Shown here: one piece after another, positions 27,111 to 35,326 of the stretch
How positions within the stretch are numbered: the first letter of the stretch is position 1
Layout of the letters: every line of letters begins with the position of its first letter
Assembly (NCBI RefSeq): GCF_041228105.1
Contig: NZ_CP166097.1
Location: 1,922,001-1,986,000 of the forward strand
DNA: 64,000 bases
DNA from: Pectobacterium aroidearum
Lineage (GTDB): Bacteria; Pseudomonadota; Gammaproteobacteria; Enterobacterales; Enterobacteriaceae
Direction: 5' to 3'
Program-made: the position numbers and the translations under genes
The notes under the pieces: model-generated
Seen by the model: only the letters and a program-made list of their open reading frames with translations
The model's database searches: none
Told to the model about the DNA's origin: nothing

Positions 27111-27952
27111 ATGGAAATTCACCACTACACAAAAGCATCTACCCTTCCATTAATCCTTCAAAGTGGCAAGATCCGGTTCACAAGAGCTGATCACTTGGAT
27201 GACCTCGCGGAGATGCCTTTTGAAACATTTCACCTGTCGCGGCAGGCTTACTTTGTAAGCTCCTGGGTGAAATCAACTGTTGAAAAATCAGGGCAGTGGT
27301 ACCGGTATGCAGATCAACACCGAGGCGTTCGCTTGAGCTTCAATAGCTCCCCATTTCCGGTGAATAAATTGCAACTTGAGCTTAGCCGCCCATATAAAAC
27401 CAAGGACGGCGAATTAAAGAAGGTGGGACTTAAACTCAATGATGCGCCAGCACCATTTACAAAAAAACAATGTTTGGCAAGGGCTTTGTGCTTATGCCAT
27501 GGGCTGACGAGGAATCCTTCGGTGGCGAAATTCTATATGTCGAAGATCCTTCCGCCTATTTGAAGCAGTTCGTTCGCTCAAATCCAGAGATAACTGAGAT
27601 TACTGGAGGCTCTAGGTTATGCCGGATAAAGTCCGCGCACTGGGAAGATCAATCTGAGCTTCGGTTTACTCTAATGGCCATTCGAGGACCAGAGCTCATC
27701 TATGAAGATAATCCTGATGAGTATGAGCATGAGCTCCTCAACCTCATGGAAAAATGGTATACCTTGGAAACAGGAGCCCCACCGCCAGAGCTGCCTTTCA
27801 TTGATCTGCCGATAGGCACTTCAATGCTTAATCACATGACATTAACGTTGGGATCAAGTATTAACGAGAAAGATCGCGAAGTTGTATTGCAGGCCATCCA
27901 ACGCTATGCCCCTAATACCTTAGTTTTAGAAAGCGCGGTACTGATCCGGTGA
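27111..27952 (+). pseudogene. DUF2971-like protein, reading frame split at an A7 run
   Basis: Two overlapping frames (27111-27563 and 27470-27952) make one protein of about 280 residues when joined. The N-terminal half has the DUF2971 opening (HHYTKASTLPLILQSGKIRFT); the second frame supplies the rest (LMPWADEESFGGEILYV and AHWEDQSELRFTL). The switch point is a run of seven A (27461-27467) in the context A AAA AAA C, and one extra A would restore the frame. It may be a broken gene, a phase-variable homopolymer or a minus-one programmed frameshift site. DUF2971 genes are common cargo near defence genes, but their function is unknown. Confidence 0.65.
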
Positions 27953-28101
27953 TTTCGAAAAACTGCCAAAAAATGATAGACAGGTCTGGAACGATTGCAG
28001 TCACGCGCCAAGCAGAGACGAATTCTACTGAAGTAGTATATTTTTTAGGCTTAAATCATATAGCGCAGACATAAAAATAATGCGTGAATTTCGAGGGCCT
28101 C

Positions 28102-28905
28102 ATGCTAGAAAATTATGAATTAATGGAGGAGCGATTTGTTGCATTTATTGATATCCTTGGCTTCAAGGAAATAATCAGAGGCATAGAAGAGCGCAACTCA
28201 AAAGATGACCTGATTTTTATGAAAATAAGGTCAGTTTTAAACTTCCTGGATGAAGAGACTTATGAGCCAAACTATGCTACAGACCTTCCAATATACGAAG
28301 AAACGAAAGACGGCCTGATAGAAAGAGAGCTTGGAGATCCAAGGCTAACATACATTTCCGACTGCATAATAATATCGGCTCAGCCAACTATGGATGGTTT
28401 TAAAGGGTTATCAAGGAAAATTCATAAGATAACCGCTGACTTAGCTTCCGATGGCATATTTTGCAGGGGCGCTATTACTAAAGGGAAATTATTCCACAAG
28501 GAACGGGTGATTTTTGGTAGCTCATATATTCGAGCTTTCACGCTTGAAGAGGAGCTTGCAGTTTTTCCTAGGGTAATCATAGATCCAGAAATTATGAATT
28601 TCTTTTCCATAAAAGAAGGGCAAATGCCATTGGCTCCTGCTTTTTATGGGCTTGATATTGACGGCTTTTATTATCAGCGCTATTGGACATGGTTTTTATA
28701 TCCGCCGCATGCTGGTGCGTATTATTCATATTTATACCGAGTGCGTGGGCACATTGACGAAAACCTTGAAAAGTTTAAAGATTCGCCTCGCATCTTAGAA
28801 AAATATCAATGGCTTGATCGAGAGTTCAATAGCTTAATTTCTTGGTGGCAAGAGTTGGGACTAATGAAGTTAACGGAACATGAGAACATACTAATGCGCA
28901 AATGA
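28102..28905 (+). CDS. Hypothetical protein with class III nucleotide-cyclase-like pattern
   Basis: A 267-residue cytosolic protein. Three blocks in order recall class III cyclase catalytic domains: FVAFIDILGF with D17 (first metal aspartate position), TYISDCIIIS with D87 (second), and CRGAITKGKL (121-130) followed by VIFGSSYIRAFTLEEE, like the RIGIHTG and GxxVNxAARLE segments. A C-terminal helical region of about 85 residues follows. GAGGG lies five bases before the ATG at 28102; a GTG at 28084 is the alternative. The gene is AT-rich and stands beside the split DUF2971 gene, with no obvious effector gene. Cyclase activity is inferred only. Confidence 0.55.
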   Translation: MLENYELMEERFVAFIDILGFKEIIRGIEERNSKDDLIFMKIRSVLNFLDEETYEPNYATDLPIYEETKDGLIERELGDPRLTYISDCIIISAQPTMDGFKGLSRKIHKITADLASDGIFCRGAITKGKLFHKERVIFGSSYIRAFTLEEELAVFPRVIIDPEIMNFFSIKEGQMPLAPAFYGLDIDGFYYQRYWTWFLYPPHAGAYYSYLYRVRGHIDENLEKFKDSPRILEKYQWLDREFNSLISWWQELGLMKLTEHENILMRK

Positions 28906-29320
28906 GTCGCTTCTCGGATTTGTCAGAGAACTTCCGCTAGCCCTTACGATACATCTATCGTAAGGCGACTATGGGTTGAATCCGCAGCCAGAAGCGGACG
29001 TTGCTCTTAACATCTCCAATTTCAGGCTGGGAGCAACTGCTAGACCTGCATATTGTAAATTGTCGTTTTTGTCGAGATCGGACATATAGTGGGCAGTCCA
29101 ATAAGGAAATCTCCTCCTCCTGAAACCACTCCATAGCTTTGATTGCTGCGGCAGCGGATAGATTCCAGTGACTGCAATAAGGTCGAAAGCAAGCATCTTA
29201 CTTTGCATCTGGTGTTGTGCCTTCTTTGTTTTAAATGGTGCGCGAAGGAATGGGTTGCGATGACGAACAATCCCGTTGTCTCTGGGCAGTTTTCATTGCC
29301 ACAGCGCAACGTGTCATGTG
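28906..29320. other. Gap between convergent genes
   Basis: About 410 bases between the cyclase-like gene and the terminator of the helicase operon. CTTACGATA-CATC-TATCGTAAG (about 28942-28963) is a 9-bp inverted repeat that probably terminates the plus-strand gene. Small open frames here lack ribosome-binding sites and recognisable products. Confidence 0.5.
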
Positions 29321-29350
29321 AAAAAGCCGACGTCCTTGCGGGACGCCGGC
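29321..29350 (-). terminator. Rho-independent terminator of the helicase operon
   Basis: On the minus strand, GCCGGCGTCC-CGCA-AGGACGTCGGC forms a GC-rich stem-loop followed directly by TTTTT. It lies 11 bases beyond the helicase stop codon, so it ends transcription of the 29-42 kb block. Confidence 0.85.
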
Positions 29351-29361
29351 AGACAGGAACA

Positions 29362-31641
29362 TCAGGCTGCGACAAGTTGCCGGGCCAGGGCGACTTCAAT
29401 AGAGTCTCCATCTTGATTAAGTACATCCAATCCTGATTCAGGAACGTCTCCCGACGTGCTCTGAGAGACCAGAATCTTCTTCGCCATCAGCGCCAGGCAC
29501 GTCATTTGCGACGTGGCCGCATACCCCAGGTAGATCACCTTCACAGGCTGCTTCTGGCCGATACGCCAGGAGCGTCGTGCGGCCTGCTGCAGTGTGTACA
29601 CGTTGTACCCTGATTGCATGAACACAATCGTGGGGAACTCCAGAAGATCCAGCCCTGTTTTGACAAGCTCCGGGTTGGTGATGAGGACATCGATGCCACG
29701 GTCGAGCTGTTCTGCAATCCAGTCTTCACGGCGGCTGGCATCGACGCTGGCGCGCAATACCGCAACCCGAAAACCTTCTTGCTCCAACAGCATTTTCAGC
29801 CTGCTGGTGGTATCTCGCGTGCCTGTGTAGACGGAATAGGCCAGGATCTTGCGCCCCTCTGCTTTCTCCTGCTTGCAGATGTCGATCAGTTCCCGCTCTT
29901 TAGGCATCACCTGCAGCTCGTTGAACTGGGCCTGGGTGAATGCCAGTACCTCTCGCGTACGCGGGTGGCGCACGGTTTCGGTACGAAAGCAGCAGTCAGA
30001 CCAGGCCAGCAGCACATTGAGCACCACGCCCAGCAAGGTGGTGTCCCGCTTACGCAGGGCTTCCTTGAGCTGACTCGTCAGGCTGGCAGCGAGCTTGCTG
30101 TAGGTATCACTTTGCTCGGCATCCATCTCGACTTCCCTGAACTCTTCGTCATATGGGGGCAGTACGCCACCAATATCCCGGAGTTTGAGGAAAATCGTGA
30201 AGGGCAGAACGCAGCGCAGCACGCCCTTGGGGCCGAACCCTGGCGCTTTAACGGTTCTGACGGTGACCTTCGAGCCTCTTGCGGTCTTGTGGGCCGGGCC
30301 GTCGCTCTCGGAATAGATGTCCTTGAGGACGCCATGATCCCGCATGAATGCCATGGCCGCAGCGTTCATGCTGCCACTGGTACTGGGTCGGTAGCCGTCT
30401 TCGATCATACGTCCGGGCAATGCTCGGAACAGCAGATAGAAGAGATCGGAAGCGTAGCCTCCCATCAGCGTGCCGGTGAGCAGCAACGTTTTGCGGGTTT
30501 TGGCCGCAATCACGCCCATGGCCTGACCTTGCGCGGAACCGCCTGTCTTGTACTCGTGGGCTTCGTCGGCGATGAGCAAATCGAACGTGCTTTGCGGCAG
30601 ATACCGCTTCACGAATTCGCTGGGTTGATAGCCGCCCTCACCGAAGCCGAACTCCATACTCGACATGGCGCGTTCCATGCGCTGAGCCTGCCGGTCTGAA
30701 AAGACCAACTCCCCCCGGTTGTCCATCAGATTGATGAACTGGTGGAAGTTGTCCCCAAGCATCGAGGCCAGGAATGAATCGCCAAAGGTCTTCATCAGCT
30801 TGGCGGCTGTGGCTTCACCAATGGTCGGAATGCGTTTTAGCGCCCGCAGTACTGCTGCGGATTGATCGCTGCCTGACAAACTGCGTGGTCGCATCAGTGT
30901 CCAGAGGGCACTTTTGCAAACGCCACACTTGCGACGCACTTCCTCAGCATCGAGTTCCAGTGCGCTGACAGGCTCGCCATCAAGGGTGTGAACCATGGTG
31001 CCGCAGTGTGGGCAAAGCCCAACGGTGCCGTGACGGGTGCGTTTGCGAACGAATGCAGGCTTCCAGTGGAAGCCCATTCGCATGCGCACACGGCCAATGA
31101 TGAAAAATTCCTGTCCATCGGCTGGCACGTTCAGTTGCTCGCGCAGCTTGATCAGTTTGAGCAGCGTGTCCGGGCCGTTGAGCACCCAGACTTTGGCTCC
31201 CGTGACGGTTTCGAGAATCTCCCGCCGCCATTTGTAGACCAGGTGCGGTGGGCTGAGCACGAGTGTGCGGCGATAGCCTTCCGCATTGAGTACCGCCGCC
31301 AGCGCGATGCCGACAGTGGTTTTTCCTGTCCCCATCTCACCATTGACGATGGCCGCGCGCTCGCCCTGATTGACGAGCAACTCGGCCGCTGCATGCACGA
31401 CCTCAGCCTGGGCGGGGAACAACTGTCGCTTGAGACTGGCAAGAATGCGTTGTCGGTTTGCACGTGGCACACCTTTGTAGACCGGTGGATTGGCCCGGTT
31501 GAGAGAGTCGAGCAATTCATCCCCGAACTCGCTGACGAAATCCTGCATGCTGATGGAGAGTTCGTCGTTCGCAGGGCCGAACAGATCATCGGTTTCGGGT
31601 GATTGCGTGACGGCAGGGGCCGCTTCAATTTGTATGCTCAT
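29362..31641 (-). CDS. SNF2-type DEAD/DEAH helicase of the ICE
   Basis: A 759-residue superfamily 2 ATPase. Walker A is GEMGTGKTT (101-109), the Walker B box is DEAH within LIADEAHEYKTG (about 355), and the C-terminal helicase domain ends with SWRIGQKQPVKV (about 695), the SNF2 'WRIGQ' motif. A zinc-ribbon-like insert with two CxxC pairs (CPHC and CGVC, about 207-245) lies in the first domain. It is the last gene of the minus-strand block, downstream of the DUF6094 methyltransferase. Function in these ICEs is unproven; DNA remodelling or protection of incoming DNA is plausible. Confidence 0.85.
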   Translation of the reverse strand: MSIQIEAAPAVTQSPETDDLFGPANDELSISMQDFVSEFGDELLDSLNRANPPVYKGVPRANRQRILASLKRQLFPAQAEVVHAAAELLVNQGERAAIVNGEMGTGKTTVGIALAAVLNAEGYRRTLVLSPPHLVYKWRREILETVTGAKVWVLNGPDTLLKLIKLREQLNVPADGQEFFIIGRVRMRMGFHWKPAFVRKRTRHGTVGLCPHCGTMVHTLDGEPVSALELDAEEVRRKCGVCKSALWTLMRPRSLSGSDQSAAVLRALKRIPTIGEATAAKLMKTFGDSFLASMLGDNFHQFINLMDNRGELVFSDRQAQRMERAMSSMEFGFGEGGYQPSEFVKRYLPQSTFDLLIADEAHEYKTGGSAQGQAMGVIAAKTRKTLLLTGTLMGGYASDLFYLLFRALPGRMIEDGYRPSTSGSMNAAAMAFMRDHGVLKDIYSESDGPAHKTARGSKVTVRTVKAPGFGPKGVLRCVLPFTIFLKLRDIGGVLPPYDEEFREVEMDAEQSDTYSKLAASLTSQLKEALRKRDTTLLGVVLNVLLAWSDCCFRTETVRHPRTREVLAFTQAQFNELQVMPKERELIDICKQEKAEGRKILAYSVYTGTRDTTSRLKMLLEQEGFRVAVLRASVDASRREDWIAEQLDRGIDVLITNPELVKTGLDLLEFPTIVFMQSGYNVYTLQQAARRSWRIGQKQPVKVIYLGYAATSQMTCLALMAKKILVSQSTSGDVPESGLDVLNQDGDSIEVALARQLVAA

Positions 31642-31659
31642 GGTGATGCTCCAAAAAAT

Positions 31660-31693
31660 GGGGCATGCACCGCCCAGGGGCGATGTATGCCCC
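31660..31693 (-). promoter_or_regulatory. Terminator-like leader hairpin before the helicase
   Basis: GGGGCAT (31660-31666) pairs with ATGCCCC (31687-31693), with a further inner stem. On the minus strand the hairpin is followed by six T and, at once, by GGAG and the helicase ATG. It looks like an intrinsic terminator or attenuator placed against a ribosome-binding site. Confidence 0.6.
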
Positions 31694-31776
31694 GATGGGT
31701 AAGAGAAATGAGCTGGTGTTGAACTCGGGTTCAGTGGCCAGCAGTGTGTAGGTGGTACTGCTTCCCCTTGCAGGGA

Positions 31777-32886
31777 TCAATGGATGGTGAGAATCCGTCC
31801 CAGCATGGCTGAGTTAGGAGACAGGTCCCATGCTCTGATGACGGGCACGAACTTATCGGTGAGAATGCGCGTTTCGGCGATTGAACCGTCATCGCGTTCG
31901 CAATACTCGGTGCTCGTTGCTTTCTGCTTGTAGGTGTCGCCCTTGACGGCAAGTGTGCGGCCGCTTTGGGACTGCACGACGCCGGAGATCGCACCCGCTG
32001 CCAGGGCCAATGCCAGGTGCCATTCAGATAAAGCACGAGCAGGCGCGCGCAGCGACTGCTGCGCGGCACCGAGGTGAGTCTCGAACGCTGGCCACAAACC
32101 TCGCAGACGCTGTACTTCTTCGGCGAACTGCATCGGCTCCATGCTGATGCGATAAAAATGCTCGGGTTCGGCCTGGGTGCCTGGCACGATATAGGGAAGC
32201 GACGTCCACTCGGGCGGCAATTCCTCTACGTCCTGTTCTCCCTGCCCGATTTGCAACAACCGGGCGCGGGTGGACTTCACGTCTTCACTCGCCAGATCGC
32301 GCTGGCGAGCACGACGACCAAATAGCACCACTTGTTTGAATTGTGTATCTACCGCACGGAAGATACGCAGATCGGCGAAGTGGCGCGTGAGCCAGCCCAC
32401 CATTTCCTGGTCGAGCACATAGAACGGAATGATGAAAATGAGAATGCCGTGGTACTGCAGCAAGGGCAGTGTCCGCTGGTAGAACAGCTTTTCCAGTCGG
32501 GGCCGGCCCTTACCGTCGTAGCCGATGTTGCCGTTGGCATCTCTGGATAAGTCGCCGTACGGTGGATTGAGCCAAAGCAAACCGAATGCCTGACGCGAGA
32601 TGAGAGTATCCATCAGGTCGGCATGGATGCAGTGATCGACCAACAACCGTGCATGGCTGGCGCGCTCCTGATCGTACTCGACAGCGTACGAACGGGTGTG
32701 ATCAAGCCCGAGGGCATGGGCGGCTTCGGCAATCGCAACGCCTTCGCCGGCACAAGGGTCAATAATGCACATGGGCTCATCGCTGGGAGCCAGTGCGGCG
32801 AGTGTCCGTTCGAGCGTGGACTCATCGGTAGGGTAATAGCCATTTTTGGCAAAATTTCTGGCGAGCCGGGGAAACATGAGTGCCAT
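31777..32886 (-). CDS. DUF6094-type adenine-specific DNA methyltransferase
   Basis: A 369-residue class I methyltransferase. The SAM-binding motif I is DPCAGEG (43-49) and the catalytic motif IV is NPPY (107-110), as in N6-adenine methyltransferases. It carries a long C-terminal extension. AGGAG six bases before 32886 fixes the start; a longer upstream frame is rejected. It has no cognate endonuclease and lies immediately upstream of the SNF2-type helicase, a pairing conserved in this ICE class. An anti-restriction or epigenetic role is inferred. Confidence 0.8.
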   Translation of the reverse strand: MALMFPRLARNFAKNGYYPTDESTLERTLAALAPSDEPMCIIDPCAGEGVAIAEAAHALGLDHTRSYAVEYDQERASHARLLVDHCIHADLMDTLISRQAFGLLWLNPPYGDLSRDANGNIGYDGKGRPRLEKLFYQRTLPLLQYHGILIFIIPFYVLDQEMVGWLTRHFADLRIFRAVDTQFKQVVLFGRRARQRDLASEDVKSTRARLLQIGQGEQDVEELPPEWTSLPYIVPGTQAEPEHFYRISMEPMQFAEEVQRLRGLWPAFETHLGAAQQSLRAPARALSEWHLALALAAGAISGVVQSQSGRTLAVKGDTYKQKATSTEYCERDDGSIAETRILTDKFVPVIRAWDLSPNSAMLGRILTIH

Positions 32887-32920
32887 AGGGATCTCCTGTC
32901 TGGCGATGATGAAAGAACGT

Positions 32921-32946
32921 GCAGGTGCCTGGTAAGGTGCGCCTGC
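32921..32946 (-). promoter_or_regulatory. Leader hairpin before the DUF6094 methyltransferase
   Basis: GCAGGTGC (32921-32928) pairs with GCGCCTGC (32939-32946) with one wobble. On the minus strand it is followed by a T-rich stretch (ACGTTCTTTC) and then AGGAG and the ATG. It belongs to the recurring hairpin series of this block. Confidence 0.5.
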
Positions 32947-32956
32947 CGTGAAATGA

Positions 32957-33604
32957 TCAGACCACCGCGTGCGGTGTCCAGATCTGTGACGGATAGGGAT
33001 AGGCCGTGAGAACGCCGTTACGAATAAGCTCGCCCAGCGCATCGGTGAGTGCTGGCACGTCCAGTCCAAGGCGAAAGCCCTGCAGCGGCCCGAGAGCGAC
33101 CGGTAGCTCATGGAGCATGTCGCGGCTGCTCAGTAACTCCAGCACGGGCGTTTGCCAGTGGTCGAGCAGTGGCAGCGGACATGTATCTTTGACGAGTTGC
33201 CACAAGCGAACGGTCGGTTCAGCAGCAGAGCGCGGCAGTAGCGCCAGTGCGCTGGCTGTGCTCTTGTCAGGGCAGATGCAACGCTGGTCGAACAGCCACA
33301 GATTGGTGAGCGATCCAAACAGCGTGCGGCGATAGTTGCGGGTCAGACGCTTTTCAAGGCGCTCGACCGAAGGGATGAACACAGGTACGGAGCCGCCGTG
33401 CTCTGTGATGAGGTGAAACTGGTTCAGTCCATCGTCATCGCGGCCCAGTGTGAGTCGGGCGATAAATTGCTGGATAGCAGTATCCCGCGCCCAGATTGAG
33501 ACAAAGACCAGATCGCCATTCTCGCGGCAGACGCAGGCATCGACCATCAGGTCAGTACATTCGTCGATGCGGAACAACGGTTGCTGTAATGAAGATTCGG
33601 GCAT
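32957..33604 (-). CDS. Conserved ICE hypothetical protein
   Basis: A 215-residue soluble protein with no recognised domain. It starts at 33604, with GAGGA seven bases upstream. Composition and codon use match neighbouring ICE genes. Cysteines at VDACVCREN and CICPDK are the only motif-like features. It lies between the methyltransferase and another small conserved protein. Function unknown. Confidence 0.7.
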   Translation of the reverse strand: MPESSLQQPLFRIDECTDLMVDACVCRENGDLVFVSIWARDTAIQQFIARLTLGRDDDGLNQFHLITEHGGSVPVFIPSVERLEKRLTRNYRRTLFGSLTNLWLFDQRCICPDKSTASALALLPRSAAEPTVRLWQLVKDTCPLPLLDHWQTPVLELLSSRDMLHELPVALGPLQGFRLGLDVPALTDALGELIRNGVLTAYPYPSQIWTPHAVV

Positions 33605-33629
33605 GGTGGTGTCCTCAATAAAAAATTGA

Positions 33630-33662
33630 GGGGCAACACCACCCTTGGGGCCGTGTTGCCCC
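33630..33662 (-). promoter_or_regulatory. Terminator-like leader hairpin with 10-bp perfect stem
   Basis: GGGGCAACAC (33630-33639) pairs perfectly with GTGTTGCCCC (33653-33662). On the minus strand it is followed within four bases by TTTTTT, then GAGGA and the ATG at 33604. It is the clearest example of the hairpin series. Confidence 0.7.
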
Positions 33663-33687
33663 AAGGGGATGAAAGCGCGTGAGCCGT

Positions 33688-34029
33688 TCAGCTTTCACGT
33701 TCGGCGAACGAACCGTCAGCCTGATGAATGACTACACGGTTGCCGACATTGTTTTCGGCATCACGCAGAACTTCGCTGAACATGCTCTCGGGCACGGTGA
33801 TCTGAAAATGCAGCAACACGGCACGGTAGTAATCCAGGCCATGGCCAAATGGATCACGCTCTTGCAGGTTGCTGTACAGATAGATGTCGTGTTCGTCACA
33901 CGTGTCTTCCTCGATCGGTTCTTCCGGTTTCTCAATGACGAGAAAGAAGTACTGCATCGGGCGATCCCAGCCGAGGTAGAGAGTGGTGGGAAAACCCAGG
34001 TGAGAGGTAGTGAAGTAGTGCCGACTCAT
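33688..34029 (-). CDS. Conserved ICE hypothetical protein
   Basis: A 113-residue acidic protein (MSRHYFTTSHLGFPTTL start) without a recognised domain. A GGAGCC ribosome-binding site lies upstream of the ATG at 34029. An acidic segment EEPIEEDTCDEHD spans about residues 35-47. The longer frame upstream covers a hairpin and a stop-flanking region and is rejected. Function unknown. Confidence 0.65.
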   Translation of the reverse strand: MSRHYFTTSHLGFPTTLYLGWDRPMQYFFLVIEKPEEPIEEDTCDEHDIYLYSNLQERDPFGHGLDYYRAVLLHFQITVPESMFSEVLRDAENNVGNRVVIHQADGSFAERES

Positions 34030-34053
34030 GGTGAGGCTCCTGAAATGAAAGGA

Positions 34054-34084
34054 CCGGGAACCTCCCTTGCGGGGAAGACCCCGG
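34054..34084 (-). promoter_or_regulatory. Leader hairpin before the 113-residue protein
   Basis: CCGGG (34054-34058) pairs with CCCGG (34080-34084), enclosing an inner CCC-TTGC-GGG stem. On the minus strand it is followed by TCCTTTCATTTC and then the ribosome-binding site. Part of the hairpin series; the U-tract is imperfect. Confidence 0.45.
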
Positions 34085-34132
34085 CGGGTGGATAAATACC
34101 GCATCAGCGGCGTGGAGATCGACGGTTGGCGT

Positions 34133-34477
34133 TCAATACTCGCTGCAACCAGCCGGACAGCAATTCGGATCAAGACCGTGTGTGCAATAGCCGTTTTCAG
34201 CATTCCAGTCCTGGGTCTCCTGCCTTTCAGCGGGCGTTGCATAATCCCATTCCCGTGCTATTGACAGCGCCTGTGCACGCAGGTGCTCGGGTAGTTGATC
34301 AACATGCTGGTCAATTGATGAGCTCAGGAGAACAATGTAATGGTCGTAAGCCAGCCCGCAGTACCTGCTAGCCTCTGTGGCTGCTGTTTTGCAGACAACC
34401 TGCCAGGCTTGTTCATCCAGTACGATGCGGGCATTTCCGTCAGCGTGCGAGAAAGAGGTTGTATCGTTTGTGAACAT
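34133..34477 (-). CDS. Conserved ICE hypothetical protein with cysteine-rich tail
   Basis: A 114-residue protein ending in a cysteine cluster (YCTHGLDPNCCPAGCSEY), possibly metal-binding. The start at 34477 has GGAG nine bases upstream. The N-terminal part is helical (EQAWQVVCKTAATEASRYCG). Function unknown. It lies between DUF3275 and the 113-residue protein in the same operon. Confidence 0.65.
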   Translation of the reverse strand: MFTNDTTSFSHADGNARIVLDEQAWQVVCKTAATEASRYCGLAYDHYIVLLSSSIDQHVDQLPEHLRAQALSIAREWDYATPAERQETQDWNAENGYCTHGLDPNCCPAGCSEY

Positions 34478-34500
34478 GATGGTGTGCTCCAGAAAGAAAT

Positions 34501-34531
34501 CGGAGTCCTCCCCCAGGGAGGCGGGGCTCCG
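34501..34531 (-). promoter_or_regulatory. Leader hairpin before the cysteine-tail protein
   Basis: CGGAG (34501-34505) pairs with CTCCG (34527-34531), with an inner CTCCC/GGGAG stem. On the minus strand it is followed by ATTTCTTTCT and then GGAG and the ATG at 34477. Confidence 0.55.
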
Positions 34532-34569
34532 GTGGGTGGGGAAAAATGCGGCAGCAGTGACAGGATGAA

Positions 34570-35244
34570 TCAGGTCGCCAGAGATTCTGGCTGGCGGTTC
34601 CACTGCTGGGCCGTGGCGTCGAACGCATAGCTCAACTGGCTCAACCGCGCGACTTGCAGGCGCAACGTGCGGCGGTCAATGGTTGCGTCCAGCTTCACCG
34701 ATTCACCCAGCGGCCAGAGGATGCCGAACAATGCAGCATCATCGCTATCGGGATTGTCCGAGGCCGCTACAGTCGCGGAGGGTGCATCGACGCTGAATGG
34801 CGTGGTGTCGACCAGTGGGTCCTGGGTGGCTTGTACAGGGGCAGGCCTGGCCTTGGATTTGGACGTTGCGGTTGGCGTGGGTACGGGTTGAGTACCCGAT
34901 TCCTCATCAAGCGGATCGACATCCTGCGTGGCGAAGGCGCGAGCCTCTGCTTTGCTGAGTTTGTCGATACCAGACAAGGTCATGCCATCCAGGTTGGCCC
35001 GGATCTCGAATCGCATGCCGTCGCCGACAGGATAGGCTTTCGGATAAATATATCGAATCGCAAATTCACCCTCATACTTTCCTTCGGGATACTGCTCCAG
35101 TTCGGGATCTTTGACATGGAACAGCCCAAGGTGAGTGGTGAGACGACCGACTGTGAACCGGCCGTTACGACCGGATATTGTGCGGATTGCGAGTTGGCCG
35201 CGAACGATAATGGGGGGAGTGGATTGAACGGCTGCTGTAGCCAT
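34570..35244 (-). CDS. DUF3275 family ICE protein
   Basis: A 224-residue protein. Residues 1-95 form the DUF3275 core (IIVRGQLAIRTISGRNGRFTVGRL start). A Pro/Ala/Thr/Ser-rich linker (about 110-160) leads to a conserved C-terminal segment (DDAALFGILWPLGESVKLDATI). DUF3275 proteins recur beside STY4534-type genes in this ICE class; their function is unknown, and the beta-rich N-terminal half could bind DNA. Confidence 0.82.
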   Translation of the reverse strand: MATAAVQSTPPIIVRGQLAIRTISGRNGRFTVGRLTTHLGLFHVKDPELEQYPEGKYEGEFAIRYIYPKAYPVGDGMRFEIRANLDGMTLSGIDKLSKAEARAFATQDVDPLDEESGTQPVPTPTATSKSKARPAPVQATQDPLVDTTPFSVDAPSATVAASDNPDSDDAALFGILWPLGESVKLDATIDRRTLRLQVARLSQLSYAFDATAQQWNRQPESLAT

Positions 35245-35294
35245 GGATAATCTCCTGGGATGCGTTGTACTACCGATAACCTTGGGAAAAGAGA

Positions 35295-35317
35295 CAAGAC
35301 CCCAATGTGAGGTCTTG
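35295..35317 (-). promoter_or_regulatory. Leader hairpin before DUF3275
   Basis: CAAGACC (35295-35301) pairs with GGTCTTG (35311-35317). On the minus strand it is followed by TCTCTTTTCCC. It sits 50 bases upstream of the DUF3275 ATG and just after the stop of the STY4534-like gene. Confidence 0.55.
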
Positions 35318-35326
35318 CCGATCGGC

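Noticed and set aside
28969..29426. Minus-strand frames in the gap after the cyclase-like gene
   Set aside because: They cross the helicase terminator and stop; no ribosome-binding site or recognised product.
29614..30699. A 361-codon plus-strand open frame opposite the helicase
   Set aside because: It lies wholly antisense to a clear SNF2 helicase and is open because of GC-biased third positions; its product resembles no protein.
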